Below, piece by piece: positions 1-11,976 of a DNA stretch of 64,000 nucleotides. The translations under genes were made by a program, and so were the position numbers. Each line of letters begins with the position of its first letter. Position 1 is the first letter of the stretch. The notes below the pieces were generated by a model that was given only the letters and a program-made list of their open reading frames with translations, ran no database searches and was not told the DNA's origin. The stretch is from Nemertoderma westbladi (Eukaryota; Xenacoelomorpha; Nemertodermatida; Nemertodermatidae). Where the stretch lies: the NCBI GenBank assembly GCA_032718475.1, contig JAUCBJ010006450.1, positions 1-64,000 on the forward strand, written 5' to 3'.

Positions 1-1274
1 AATTTAGAGGTAGTTTCAGGGAGCACAGGTGTGTCTATCACCGAAGGGGTGATTTCAAGAACAGGCCTAATTATCTCAGGCTCATCTACTATAGTAGGGA
101 GTCTTTCTATTTTAATTATTTGGTCTGTGGGCTCTGTACTACCTAAGTTGGTGTTATTTAGTTGCCTTCTAACAGCTGGAGGCAAATCAGGCAATTTCTG
201 ACGGTGGAATGTTCTTTTACGTCTACTTAGACGAGATCTATTTCCCTTGCCTTCAGTATCGGTGGTATCGCCTTCCTCAGATGATGTATATCCCTGTCTT
301 TTGGGAGTAGATCGATTCATCATCTGCATATTACTAGCTGTTAACTGTTTATTTATGCAGTCTTGATTCTCCTGAATGTTTTCCAATTCTAATTGGGTGG
401 TTTCTTCAGTCGCTCTCCGTTCGGCTTCTGCCACTGCCTCCGCCGCTTTTCTTTCCGCTTTGGCCACCGCCTCTGCTGCCGCTACTGCCGCTTTTGCCTC
501 TGCCGCTGCCACTGCCGCTGCCGCTTTTGTTTCTGCTTCTGCAGCTGCTACTGCTGCTGCTACTGCCGCTGCCTTTCTGTCTTCTATACGTTTTTTCTTT
601 ACTTGTTCTTCCTGGACTCGTGTGATGCGGAGTTGTTCATCAAATTTAGCCTGATTCGCAGCCCTCATTTCCACATCGATGGCATCCAACACAAGCTTGG
701 TTCCTTCACTATTAGGGCTAAGTCCCTCTAACCTTCTCCTCAACTCGTCATCACCTAAAAAACGTTGATAGTCTGACAGATAAATGTCAATGGCATCCCT
801 CTTATGCGGTTTCTCTGCCGTCGCTTCACTTTCCACTTGGGAAAAAGTAGCGTCTGTCGATTCTCCATGGGTTGATCGCTCCTCCAGCTGAGCTTTCCAC
901 TGAGCTGTTCCTTGAACCTGGAGACTCACCCGTTGAAACCAAGTCTTTACGGCAACTTGCAACGACGTGTCTTGTCTTCGTTTAGAAGCCTCCTCAAAGG
1001 CCGATAATATTAACCTGATTCGTAGAATTCTTTCTCTTACTTGATAAAGCAGCTGTCCCTGCTCTTGAGGTCCTTGAGGTTGTTGTAACAGTTGTTTTTC
1101 TACTCGCTCCATAGAGCTGAAGAATCCCTGTGCGTATCCGGCTGCGGACCTCTTCCACACAGCTGGATCGATGGTTTCCTCGGCTACTCCCATCCGGTGT
1201 ATGTCTTCCCAGGCAGCTTCGGATAAATCAAACGGGAGTCCGGGTCCGGGAAAGTTCCATTGCGACTCGACCAT
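1..1274 (-). CDS. Partial coiled-coil ORF, probable retroelement gag
   Basis: The minus strand is open from an ATG at 1274 to the left edge (424 codons, no stop), so the 3' part is outside the window. The protein starts MVESQWNFPGPG. Residues about 225-290 are an Ala/Glu/Lys/Arg-rich helix (AAAVAAAVAAAEAET and similar), followed by an acidic stretch with SSEEGDTTDTEG and a basic stretch with SRLSRRKRTFHRQK. No enzyme domain is visible. The charged coiled coil near the N-terminus resembles in style, not in sequence, the gag part of the BEL element at 22637-30325, so I infer the first ORF of another LTR-type element running leftward. It could instead be a host coiled-coil protein. The Ala-rich run gives spurious frames on the plus strand. 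Confidence 0.55.
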   Translation of the reverse strand, partial: MVESQWNFPGPGLPFDLSEAAWEDIHRMGVAEETIDPAVWKRSAAGYAQGFFSSMERVEKQLLQQPQGPQEQGQLLYQVRERILRIRLILSAFEEASKRRQDTSLQVAVKTWFQRVSLQVQGTAQWKAQLEERSTHGESTDATFSQVESEATAEKPHKRDAIDIYLSDYQRFLGDDELRRRLEGLSPNSEGTKLVLDAIDVEMRAANQAKFDEQLRITRVQEEQVKKKRIEDRKAAAVAAAVAAAEAETKAAAAVAAAEAKAAVAAAEAVAKAERKAAEAVAEAERRATEETTQLELENIQENQDCINKQLTASNMQMMNRSTPKRQGYTSSEEGDTTDTEGKGNRSRLSRRKRTFHRQKLPDLPPAVRRQLNNTNLGSTEPTDQIIKIERLPTIVDEPEIIRPVLEITPSVIDTPVLPETTSK

Positions 1275-2444
1275 GGACTTCAGTTCATAACTATAAAAGT
1301 ATTATTACAGACTAGGTTTATCACAGAATACCGGTATAATTTTAGCACAGATATATAGAAATATATAATAGGCCTATCGGGAATACCGGTATGCAGCTTA
1401 CAGTTTGTAGTATATATAATTCTGGACTAGAATTAATTACAAGTACCGGTATAATTTCAGCCTAAATTTATAGAAATAAAGATAATAGGCCTATCGTAAA
1501 TACCGGTATATCAATTATTTTAAATAATTGAATTTCTGAATTTTAGGGTTACTTGGTTACTTTACTTACTTTATTACCGCTATTTGAGCAGTAGACCAAC
1601 TGATATGGAGACCTAATGGTTGTATGGTAGGCCTACTATTTATAAATCGTTAGATTTGATTTATAATATATATATACCCGTTTTAATGGGTTTTGTCAAT
1701 GTTTGAAATAAATGTTATTATTTCTGGGGAGTAATCACTACACAAAGCGGTGCGCTTTCCGTGAAGTGTTACTTATAGGACACTAAAACAAATAATACTA
1801 ATTTACCTAAGTTACTTAATACTACAAATTACGTACAATTCGGGTGAGATTACAATCTCTAAATAAACACAAAAATTTACAAAAACACAAAATACGAATT
1901 TTTAGGGTAATTTTACAAGAAGTCTACAAACCAGCCTAACAAAGGGTTAGAAATCTGGTTATTACAACTGACAGGGTACTGCGGTATTTGAAAATAATAC
2001 TTAGTAGTAAGTACACTGCGTTGTCCAGATAGGAAAATACCACCGCCTGACGACCTATAGCCGTATCGCTATAGGTACTACGTTATGTATCACGGAGTGT
2101 TCCTACCTAGAAGTTAATAGAGCTAATCGAAAGTGCCTATCAACCACTTTACAACACGAATGTAATGCCTACACTAATTACTTTCGGAAAGCACTGTACA
2201 CTAAACCCTAAATTAGGTACGAGTACTTGTACAACAGATAATCAGTAGTTAAATATACTTGAACAGCTAAAAGAACCACGGCATCTGCTGGAGTGACCGA
2301 TGCACAAAATCACCAGTCTTTACCTACGCCAAGCAGCCCGTGTAGTACCGGGTTAATTTAACTATAGCGGTATGTATAACAAACACAATTACTGTAGGAA
2401 CAAACTTGGGGAATGAATGTTGCGAATAATCGCATAAACTCTGA

Positions 2445-3022
2445 ATAATAAATATTACGCTACGCGTACAAACTACTCAAACAAAATGCAGACCGAACAC
2501 TGACAGACTACTATCAAGCCTAAACAAACTACGGTATATGCAGACTCCGAAATAATTAGGTAGTATGCGTTCTAACCCAGTAGTACGACTTATTCTTTAG
2601 TTGGGGGTTTACCTTACAGCATTCGCTGCCCCTACTTCCTAACCGTTCTTTATCGGACAAGTGATCTACACACGCTGCAATCCGTTCAGACCTAATAACA
2701 GCCAGACAACTATCCAGCCTACAAATTATCTAAATAAATATTATACGCTACCCGTACAGACTTACACAAACAAAGTACAGACTAAACGATGGCAGACTAC
2801 TCTCAAGCCTAAATAAACTACAGGACATGCAGACTCCGAAATGATTAGGTAGTATGCGTTCTAACCCAGTAGTACGACTTATTCTTTAGTTGGGGGTTTA
2901 CCTTACAGCATTCGCTGCCCCTACTTCCTCACCGTTCTTTATCGGACAGGTGATCTACACACACTGCAATCCGTTCAGACCTAACAGCAATCAGACAACA
3001 GTTCAACCTACAAATTGTCTGC
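2445..3022. repeat. Two-copy tandem duplication, unit about 287 bp
   Basis: Copy 1 (about 2445-2731) and copy 2 (about 2732-3022) share long identical stretches, for example GTAGTATGCGTTCTAACCCA and TTAGTTGGGGGTTTACCTTA, with scattered substitutions. This is a direct tandem duplication in non-coding DNA. Confidence 0.85.
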
Positions 3023-4751
3023 ACAATCTGATCAGGCTTATACGCCTTCTGCTCAATACTGGCCTACAAATAAATAAAACTGACAGAAATAGGCCTAAGT
3101 AAAATCCCAATATAAACCAGGCGTCCCCGATTAATTATTAAGACCTACCGGCATATATAATCAAATCGAATAATACTGCTGTACCTGTACTGTAAGTACC
3201 GGTTCGGACAGTTGAGCCTACGGACGTACAGAGGTACCGGTTCTGGCAGTTGGACCTACGGGCCTACAGCAGTACCGGTTCTGTCAGTTGGGCCTACTGA
3301 CCTACAGATACACCGTTCAGGTTTACCGGTTGACCGGTACTTTCAACTTTATTGCTTACTGCAATAAAGAAGCTATATCCGTTATTGTTCGCGCTTTCAG
3401 ACCTTTGGCAGTTTAACCCGCCAAATTAGGATGTCTTCTAGATAATAAATCACCTTTAGCCTATGACAAGTATTTAATTCACTACACTAGTCGAAACCAA
3501 TCTGTGCGCGATCATTCACCCGCTGGATATACCCGGGAGATTGGGTTCGACGGCTTAATCTTATTGCTATGTAAGCCTAATGTATTATTCGACTGACAGT
3601 ATTATATAATCTCTGACAATATTATTCACCTTCGGGGAATATTAACAGTTCCTTTAGGACGTGGCGCTCTATCTATATAAACAGAGTTATGACTTAAACT
3701 ACTCACAACGATATGGCTTAGTTATAATTCACATATATGGCGCATTCTTTAGGAAATGCTTCGATATCAGTCTCACTCATACACAATGCTGCACAATACT
3801 GCACACTGATCTGCCGATCTTCACTGATTTTAGTTATATATAAAAGGAACACGGACTGACTCATGTAGGGTCTATCAAATAACATTAGATTCACTTCAAA
3901 CCTCTTTAACATAAGTCACAATCGTTATATGTAACCTTTCTCTCTTACCTTCGGTATATCAAGAATATTGGGTTTCGGGGTTATTTATCGTTATTCCAAA
4001 TATAATAATTCATCAACCATATTATGAAGAACTGACAGTAAATAGCAGTATAACAATATACAAGTATGCACAGTGATTCAGTGTGTTCATTAGTTTGTTA
4101 TGTTTGTTTTGTTGATAACGGATATATGCCCTTTATAATTAAGCCTACTAGTGTTAGACTAAAACAGAAAGCACAAAATATTTACAAGCCGTTCTCTCCT
4201 GGCTCAGGAAAGAAAGACCAACAACACTGAAAACTGATAAGAATAACCTTATTTACAAAGGCTTCCACCCAACACAGAGAAAGAGCATACAGATAGGAAA
4301 ATTCAGTTCAGTAGATCTGTGATAGGTCGAAATCAAAATCAACTCAAATCCTATAGGCAGATACTTTCCCAAGCTGGTTGGACAATCAAACGTAGCCCAG
4401 ATCCCTTCGCACAGCGAATCAGCCAATCAGCCGGTAGCTTGCGCTATTCGAGTTATAGATCCCTTTTTAGAGTATTCTAGCGACTGGGGGGAACTGGTTA
4501 GCAAGGCAAACGAATCAGTTATCCCACAAAAGCTTTTACACAAACTTTGATCAATGTTTGATCAAAGTTTGATCAATGTTTGATCAAAGGAATGCTTTTT
4601 GATAGCGGGACTGTATACCCCATACACATTTTAATCTACAATCTACATACAATTTTAAATACCGGTAATCAAGGTACGAGAACTAGAGACATTCTTTTTA
4701 ACCTACATACAAATTTTAAATTCATCCTGTAATTTTAATTAATTGGTACTA

Positions 4752-4872
4752 TAAATTAAATGATTACAGTGATTTTAATGTGATTATACGCGTGATTTTA
4801 AGCGTAATTTTAATGTGATTTTAAGCGTAATTTTAAAGTGATTTTAGGATGATTTTGAAGTGATTTTAACTG
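4752..4872. repeat. Short degenerate tandem repeat
   Basis: About eight degenerate units of roughly 15 bp built on GTGATTTTAA / GCGTAATTTTAA. No coding content. Confidence 0.6.
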
Positions 4873-5185
4873 TTTAAGAGTGATTTTAACTTTTAACTTA
4901 CCTTTAGCCTGCATACTGTCAGACTGTACATTCCAGCATTCATAAATTTGATTCGTGATTTTAATTAAATTGTGTTACCGAGCTTTTAACCTACATACTT
5001 ATTCTTTTTAAAATTAAATTTCTGATTTTAACTACTGAACTAAGTCGGTAGGCCTAGATGTTGTGCCTTGTGTTAAATACTTTCAGTTTGTCGTGTAGGC
5101 CTATATCTTCTGATCTTAAACAGTTGTTGTTTCGTTCCTATAGGCCTACTATATTATGTATTACAGATACAGTATTAGTCCTCAA

Positions 5186-5548
5186 TAGGGCTCGATCGGA
5201 GCTCCGGCTCCGGCCATTTTGGCACCTCCGGCTCCTGCTCCGGCTCCGGTAAAAATATTGCCGGGGTTAATTTTTTAATAAAGTATTAGGCTATATTTCG
5301 TGCATATTCTAATCTGAACAATTATTTACACTATAAGTACTGTCAGACTGTAGTCTGGTAGTACAGCTTCAATATCCAGCAGTCCAGCATAATACTGCAG
5401 TATTTATTTACTTAAAGTCAATGACTGACTGACTGTTGACTGTACTGCAGTACCAGTCTGCCAGTACTGCAGTACTGGTACTGGCTCCGGCTCCGGCCAA
5501 ATTGTCCAACTCCGGCTCCGGCCAAATCCCAACTCCGATCGAGCCCTA
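5186..5548. mobile_element. Non-autonomous hAT-type MITE (363 bp)
   Basis: The ends are inverted repeats TAGGGCTCGATCGGAG and its complement at 5533-5548. An exact 8-bp direct repeat GTCCTCAA flanks the element (5178-5185 and 5549-5556). TAGGG-type ends with an 8-bp duplication are the hAT signature. Just inside both termini are runs of GGCTCCGGCTCCGG. No transposase is encoded. Confidence 0.85.
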
Positions 5549-5716
5549 GTCCTCAATAAATAATCTCAATCTCAAGGAACCAAAACAATAAACGATTTGA
5601 AAAAATATATATATTATAATTTTTTGAGTTATTTGTTGTGATTTGGGTGTTTAGTCTGTTAGTAGACGGACCGCGGACTGTAGTGTCTGAGTATACCGGT
5701 TCCGTTAGTATCAGTC

Positions 5717-6240
5717 GGGGAGAAGTTCAAATTTCAACTGAATTGAAATTTAAAACTTTTGTTTTTAAATTCAACTTTTAAGTTGTAAGTAAATTCAACT
5801 CTAAAATGGCAGGAGGCCCAGTCCCAGAAGGGCCCTAGGACGTTACAGAAGGGGTGTTTTTATTGTTTTTATGGGTAAAACTCGAAAAATCAACCCTCAT
5901 TACCGATGGAATAAAAACATTCACCGTCGGGATTACAGTTTTTAAAATCATTTGAAGTGATTACATTTGTAAATTAGCTGAAATACTACAGGAATTCATT
6001 AGATATATTAAATTACCGTACCTCTATATGTCATAATTATTATACAATCTGACAATGGAATACCAGTAATGGATTCCAATTCCATATTTCAGTATTTCCA
6101 AACCTACTCCAAAAGTTGAATTTTAAAAAAAGTTGAATTTTAAACCCTTCTCCAAAAGTTGAATTTTAATAAAAAGTTGAATTTTGAAAAATAAAGTTGA
6201 AATTTCAACTCAGTTGAAAATAGAACTTCTTCCCGACTCC
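5717..6240. mobile_element. MITE-like dispersed repeat with inverted ends
   Basis: The left end (GTCGGGGAGAAGTTCAAATT) and the right end (ending TTCTTCCCGAC) are imperfect inverted repeats rich in AGTTGAATTTTAAA words. The right 190 bp recurs at 41862-42027 next to the end of the LINE, so this is a dispersed family. I found no clear target duplication. Confidence 0.6.
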
Positions 6241-6267
6241 CCTGCCCTGAGCCTGTGGTTCAGGTGG

Positions 6268-6990
6268 TTTATTTTTAAAAAAATCGCAGTGTCCCACTTT
6301 ACCCCGAGTGGGGTAAATTGGGACATCCGGCCGGGGTAAAGTGTGGGACATGAGGCATTGTTAGTGTTAGTGTTAGTTAGTCAAGTTCAGAAGTTAGATT
6401 AAGATTAGGGCCTATGACAGTATGAGTTGAAATAGCAGTATGAATATGAGTAGTTAAGACCAGTATGAGCTAGGCCTAATAACTAAATGCAATAGTAGCT
6501 ATAAAAGCTATAAAACTCAACAATCGCAGAGAAAAATCATCTAGGCATTATCAGATTATTCATGTTATTTACGGAGTTACACCTATATACATCTATCAAG
6601 GTAAAACTACAAATCTGTGTAGGCCTAACTCAAAAACGATCAGGAATTTGGACATTTGGACTTGTTCTACACCCACTAAATCGATGATTGCGATTCTAAT
6701 GCATATAATACTGTAATATCGAAGAAAATGAATGATAGGAAGTGTCCTAACTTTAAAGTCAGAAAGTGTATACACGCTTAACAAATTGCTTTCATCGCTT
6801 GATCTTGATCTCATCATATGTGCTATATAACAATGTAACATTTAGTTTCTCAATTAAAAATATATTAAAACAGACCTAAAAGTGTTCTTTAAAAAAAAAT
6901 TGGCCAAAAATATGCATGTCCCATTTTACCCCGACATGGCATCATGTCCCATTTTACCCCATGTCCCATTTTACCCCGTCTTACCCTAGC
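6268..6990. mobile_element. MITE-like element with GGGGTAAA / GGGACA inverted motifs
   Basis: The left end carries GTGTCCCACTTTACCCC followed by GGGGTAAATTGGGACAT, and the right end carries three ATGTCCCATTTTACCCC units in inverted orientation relative to GGGGTAAATTGGGACAT. The interior is AT-rich and non-coding. The exact ends and target duplication are uncertain. Confidence 0.5.
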
Positions 6991-7246
6991 ACCTAGGCCT
7001 ATAATACTGTAATACAGTAATATGTTAATAACATAGGCTACCGGAAACTGAAATAGTCCTCAAGTCCTGTAGTCAGTCATACCATACAATCATACTACAG
7101 TACTAGGCAGCTAGGCCCCTAGTCAACTAGTTACTGAGTTATTATACAGTTATAAATTTGTGTATTATTAATCGCTTATTGTTATTCACCTACAACTGAC
7201 AACTACGATTCCATTCAACTGTATATGTAGAATCTTCAATCGCAAA

Positions 7247-7799
7247 ATGAGCGGCCGCAAGAATAACAAAAATCGACCTACAAGTGCCGCTAACCGGCGT
7301 AAAGGTAACGCGAATACCCCGTATACGCCGGTGGATATATACGACGGGGTGTATGCGAACCCGTTCTTTGTTCACGCTGTTATTATTTATTATTTTATTA
7401 GTATCCAGTGTAGGAACGGCGCTTCTTACGAGGGAGTTTACCGTACGTTGGGCCCAAAGTGTCAGTTCTTAGTGGAGATGGTACACATAATCGATCCAGA
7501 TGATCCGAAAGCTCTTCCTAATAAGATGACGTTAGCCGAGACGGTTGTATTTATGTCCCAGGATGTTGTCACTATGACCGCCCTCTCTGTAGACCTCAAC
7601 TACGCTCTTAAAGATAGCTTTACGGACTCGGCGCTTAGCGGAATCACTGGGGACGTGAACAGCTGTTCGTTGAACGGCGAGCGGGAGTTGACACCCTGTG
7701 ATCTGGGTACCTCGCAGCCTCGTGCGGGTCGGCTGGGGATGTGGATGTCGCGTTGGATGGGGGACAGGATAACGGGTGGGACCCCGATGAAATGTTTAA
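7247..7799 (+). pseudogene. ATXN2: Ataxin-2-like gene fragment (LSm plus start of LsmAD)
   Basis: The translation starts MSGRKNNKNRPT and contains hallmark ataxin-2 pieces: YDGVYANPFFVHAV, then RNGASYEGVYRTLGPKC (LSm core), SQDVVTMTALSVDLNYA, DSFTDSALSG, and GERELTPCD. In the +1 frame after a shift near 7735 it continues QDNGWDPDEMFK, which matches the conserved NGWDP motif. Ataxin-2 is a cytoplasmic RNA-binding protein of stress granules. Where the LSm strand after FVHAV should be, the DNA reads TTATTATTTATTATTTTATTAG, which looks like an intron 3' end without a donor, so part of an exon and most of an intron may be deleted. The frame shift and the truncation by the LINE at about 7795 make it very probably non-functional. 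An intact ataxin-2 gene elsewhere is expected but cannot be seen here. Confidence 0.75.
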
Positions 7800-8239
7800 A
7801 AGGAGGTTTTACAACTAGTTTACAACTAGTTTACTAGTACAACTAGTTTACAACAAGGTTTTACAACGGTTTTACAAGGCTACGTCAACAAAATAAGTCA
7901 TTGAGGGCTATAGCACCTAGGGCACCATTGAAGGCAAAGGCTTGATACGCATCTGCATTAGAGAGATGATACAAGCCCCGCCATGTCTATACTGGATGCT
8001 CCTCTACCAGTGTTAGGTAACCTAACCCAGGACGCACACTTGGTTCAGGGTGTAACAAAAGGACCCCTACAGTCGGCAGCAGGGCTGTAGGCCATGGATA
8101 CTGGGATAGGCGTAAGATAATCAACCAACGGCTAGACATGCTGGCTGACAAGGTCGGTGGAAGGTAATCAACCAACGGCGACCTACTGCGAAGACGCTTG
8201 TAGGAGTTGCGACCACAAGCGGTTTACTCCCGCAACTGA

Positions 8240-9579
8240 AAGATATGAGTATGAGAACCCTCCAGGAGAAATACCGGCTCGGTCGTCACCCGGGTCAACA
8301 AGGACCGCGTCCCTCAGTTGTACACCAGGCTGGGGTCGATAAATTGGCTACTGGAACAGAACACAGAGAAGAAAGAAGAACCAACCTGTTGAAATGTAAA
8401 AAGACACTAAAGATTGCTACAATGAACGCACGCTGAAAGCACATACCAAACAGGGTGACATGGTCGCTCTGGCAATGGAATATAACATCGACATCATCTG
8501 CATCCAAGAACATCGGATTTGTCATGAAGACACTGCCATGAAGTACAATGACATTGGAAATGGATGTAACAAGCTCAGCAGTAAGAAACTCGGCCAATGC
8601 ATCAATTGGTGGAGTAGGAATTCTGCTAAGCCCATTTGCACTTAAGACCCTAAACAACATCGAATCTATAAATTCCAGGGTTATGATCGCAACATTTGAT
8701 GGGAATCCCAAGGCAACAGTTATATGTTGCTACAGTCCAACCAATGCCTCAGAGCCAGAACAAGCAGTCAAGTTTTATGAAGAACTGACTGGACTTAGAA
8801 GTAGGCCTACATTCCGAAACACAATGTTAAAGTCATTGCTGGTGACCTGAATGCGCAAATTGGCCCAGAAGACATCAAGGGTTACATCTATAACACCAGT
8901 TCTAACAGAAATGGGTACTTACTTTTAGACCTAATGGAAGAATGTGAATTGATACCAACAAACAACACATTCGAAAAGAGTAAGGGGAAGCTATGGACCT
9001 TTCAATACCCTAATGGAACCAAAGCACAACTGGATTACATCCTTATAAACAAAAAGAGGAGAAACAGCATGATCAACTGCGAGGCATACAGCTCGTTCAA
9101 CCTAATTGGTTCGGACCACAGAATTGTGACTGCAGAGATCAGACTCAGTTTGAGAGCCAGCAAACCCAGGACAAACAAGCAAATCAAATATGACTGGGAG
9201 TAACTCAGAACTGACAATGCTGTAAAGGAGGCTTATACAGTAGAAGTTCAAAACCGCTTTGAAGCACTTCAGTCAATGGATGAAGACCAATCCACCAATT
9301 CAATATACCAGAATATAATAACAGCCCACAAGGAATCAGCTAAGAGGCATATCCCCCAGAAACCCAAACGAAAACAGTATGTGCCATGGCAAAACTCTGA
9401 GGTTACTTGTAAGAGAGAAGATCTTAAGATAGCCTACAAAGTTAAAACCGAACAACCAACAACCGAAAACATTAACAAGGTTGAGAAAGCTAAGGACGAT
9501 CTTAAATTGGCCTACAACATCAGCCAGGAAAAGTACATACAGGATAAAACTGAAGCAATTACAACTGCTCACATACAGC
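8240..9579 (+). pseudogene. LINE endonuclease region, copy 1 (broken)
   Basis: Split frames together give an APE-type endonuclease of a non-LTR retrotransposon: KIATMNARTL, YNIDIICIQEHRICHED (catalytic E), a GGVGILLSP strand, VICCYSPTNAS, AGDLNAQIG, LWTFQYPNGTKAQLDYILI and IGSDHRIVTAEI (terminal SDH). These are the usual order and motifs. A basic linker follows (RHIPQKPKRKQYVPWQNSEV). It is broken by a 4-bp loss near 8433, a frame change after about 8548 and another near 8800, then cut by the hAT insertion at 9580. The likely clade is RTE/CR1-like, not assigned. Confidence 0.8.
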
Positions 9580-10189
9580 TAGGGATGTCCCGGAATTCCG
9601 TTCCGGCCGGAATTCCGGCTGTTTTTGCCCGATTCCGGTTCCGGCCGGAATTGCCGGAATGGGGTCAATTCCGGCCGGAATTTTACCGGAATTACCAGGT
9701 TCCTAACTAGTTTGATAGTTGCAATTAGTTTGTTAAATTATTATCAACATTTATAATATTATTTAAACATTATTACCAATTATATCGTTTAAGATACTTT
9801 TCAACACTTGTAAAAAAGTATAGTACAAAAAGTATAGTTTTCTTCGACCGTTAGAGCTCTAACATTTAAGGATGAAAGACATAGATGCCCCTTGGTTAGT
9901 CCCTTCAAACCATTCGTGCCGAATCGAAAACTGCCTTGGACCACATGCGGGGATCGAACCCACGACCTCCAGAGAGATGGGAATTCAATGCAACCACTTC
10001 ACCAAGGTGGAACCTAACTAACCTATCTAACGAGGGAAAATTCACAGCCACCCCGTTTTTTACAGTGAATGCAGTCTTGATGGGAATGTAACACATTTCC
10101 AAAAAAAATTCACCTGGTATTCAAACTAAAGTGGTCCCACCTTGTGTTACACCACTTACTGTAGTATTCATATACAATTCAATCAAAAA
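9580..10189. mobile_element. hAT-type element, truncated copy in repeat 1
   Basis: This is the same element as 11977-12607. It starts TAGGGATGTCCCGGAATTCC after the target sequence CATACAGC and lacks the last bases of its right end because the tandem-duplication junction falls inside it. It carries CCGGAATT-rich repeats just inside the left terminus and a tRNA-like stretch on the minus strand. Confidence 0.75.
9938..10012 (-). other. tRNA-like segment (SINE-type head)
   Basis: On the minus strand the sequence TGGTGAAGTGGTTGCAT resembles an A box, and GTGGGTTCGATCCCCGC gives a B box with a 5-bp T-arm stem. Acceptor pairing is poor and it sits inside a hAT-type element, so it is a tRNA-derived relic and not a working tRNA gene. 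An identical copy lies at 12335-12409. Confidence 0.4.
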
Positions 10190-10636
10190 TTTAAAAGGAG
10201 GTTTTACAACTAGTTTACAACTAGTTTACTAGTACAACTAGTTTACAACAAGGTTTTACAACTACCTAGTGCTACGTCAACTAAATAAGTCATTGAGGGC
10301 TATAGCACCTAGGGCACCATTGAAGGCAAAGGCTTGATACGCATCTGCATTAGAGATATGATACAAGCCCCGCCATGTCTATACTGGATGCTCCTCTACC
10401 AGTGTTAGGTAACCTAACCCAGGACGCACACTTGGTTCAGGGTGTAACAAAAGGACCCCTACAGTCGGCAGCAGGGCTGTAGGCCATGGATACTGGGATA
10501 GGCGTAAGATAATCAACCAACGGCTAGACATGCTGGCTGACAAGATCGGTGGAAGGTAATCAACCAACGGCGACCTACTGCGAAGACGCTTGTAGGAGTT
10601 GCGACCACAAGCGGTTTACTCCCGCAACTGAAAGAT

Positions 10637-11976
10637 ATGAGTATGAGAACCCTCCAGGAGAAATACCGGCTCGGTCGTCACCCGGGTCAACAAGGACCGC
10701 GTCCCTCAGTTGTACACCAGGCTGGGGTCGATAAATTGGCTACTGGAACAGAACACAGAGAAGAAAGAAGAACCAACCTGTTGAAATGTAAAAAGACACT
10801 AAAGATTGCTACAATGAACGCACGCACGCTGAAAGCACATACCAAACAGGGTGACATGGTCGCTCTGGCAATGGAATATAACATCGACATCATCTGCATC
10901 CAAGAACATCGGATTTGTCAAGAAGACACTGCCATGAAGTACAATGACATTGGAAATGGATGTAACAAGCTCAGCAGTAAGAAACTCGGCCAATGCATCA
11001 ATTGGTGGAGTAGGAATTCTGCTAAGCCCATTTGCACTTAAGACCCTAAACAACATTGAATCTATAAATTCTAGGGTTATGATCGCAACATTTGATGGGA
11101 ATCCCAAGGCAACAGTTATATGTTGCTACAGTCCAACCAATGCCTCAGAGCCAGAACAAGCAGTCAAGTTTTATGAAGAACTGACTGGACTTAGAAAGTA
11201 GGCCTACATTCCGAAACACAATGTTAAAGTCATTGCTGGTGACCTGAATGCGCAAATTGGCCCAGAAGACATCAAGGGTTACATCTATAACACCAGTTCT
11301 AACAGAAATGGGTACTTACTTTTAGACCTAATGGAAGAATGTGAATTGATACCAACAAACAACACATTCGAAAAGAGTAAGGGGAAGCTATGGACCTTTC
11401 AATACCCTAATGGAACCAAAGCACAACTGGATTACATCCTTATAAACAAAAAGAGGAGAAACAGCATGATCAACTGCGAGGCATACAGCTCGTTCAACCT
11501 AATTGGTTCGGACCACAGAATTGTGACTGCAGAGATCAGACTCAGTTTGAGAGCCAGCAAACCCAGGACAAACAAGCAAATCAAATATGACTGGGAGTAA
11601 CTCAGAACTGACAATGCTGTAAAGGAGGCTTATACAGTAGAAGTTCAAAACCGCTTTGAAGCACTTCAGTCAATGGATGAAGACCAATCCACCAATTCAA
11701 TATACCAGAATATAATAACAGCCCACAAGGAATCAGCTAAGAGGCATATCCCCCAGAAACCCAAACGAAAACAGTATGTGCCATGGCAAAACTCTGAGGT
11801 TACTTGTAAGAGAGAAGATCTTAAGATAGCCTACAAAGTTAAAACCGAACAACCAACAACCGAAAACATTAACAAGGTTGAGAAAGCTAAGGATGATCTT
11901 AAATTGGCCTACAACATCAGCCAGGAAAAGTACATACAGGATAAAACTGAAGCAATTACAACTGCTCACATACAGC
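10637..11976 (+). pseudogene. LINE endonuclease region, copy 2 (broken)
   Basis: This is the second copy of the APE-type endonuclease segment. Here the MSMRTLQEKYRLG...KIATMNARTLKAHTKQ... reading is intact for 134 codons, because the 4-bp deletion seen in copy 1 is absent. A frame change is still needed near 10944 and another near 11200. The SDHRIVTAEI C-terminus and the basic linker up to AHIQ are the same as in copy 1. The reading continues in frame across the hAT insertion into 12608-12950, so this copy is the one joined to the rest of the LINE. Confidence 0.8.

Larger units (their letters stand above)
1275..5177. other. AT-rich non-coding region upstream of the left ORF
   Basis: I see no gene here. 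If the left-hand ORF belongs to an LTR element, part of this block should be its leader and 5' LTR, but only one copy is present and I could not fix LTR ends. It contains a 287-bp tandem duplication (2445-3022), short ACCGGTA-containing words repeated around 3190-3340, TTTGATCAA repeats near 4550-4590, and a run of GTGATTTTAA-like units at 4752-4872. Confidence 0.5.

Noticed and set aside
376-731. Plus-strand open frames rich in Ala or Cys/Phe
   Set aside because: They are the reverse side of the Ala/Glu-coded repeat in the minus-strand ORF at 1-1274.
7367-7394. A 28-base micro-intron in the ataxin-2 fragment
   Set aside because: There is an acceptor-like TTATTAG but no matching donor; a deletion is the simpler explanation.
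8295-8711. Minus-strand 138-codon frame (and its copy near 10800-11107)
   Set aside because: It is antisense to the LINE endonuclease, which has catalytic motifs in order.
9938-10012. Functional tRNA gene on the minus strand
   Set aside because: B box and T arm are present but acceptor pairing is poor, and the segment lies within a duplicated hAT-type element.
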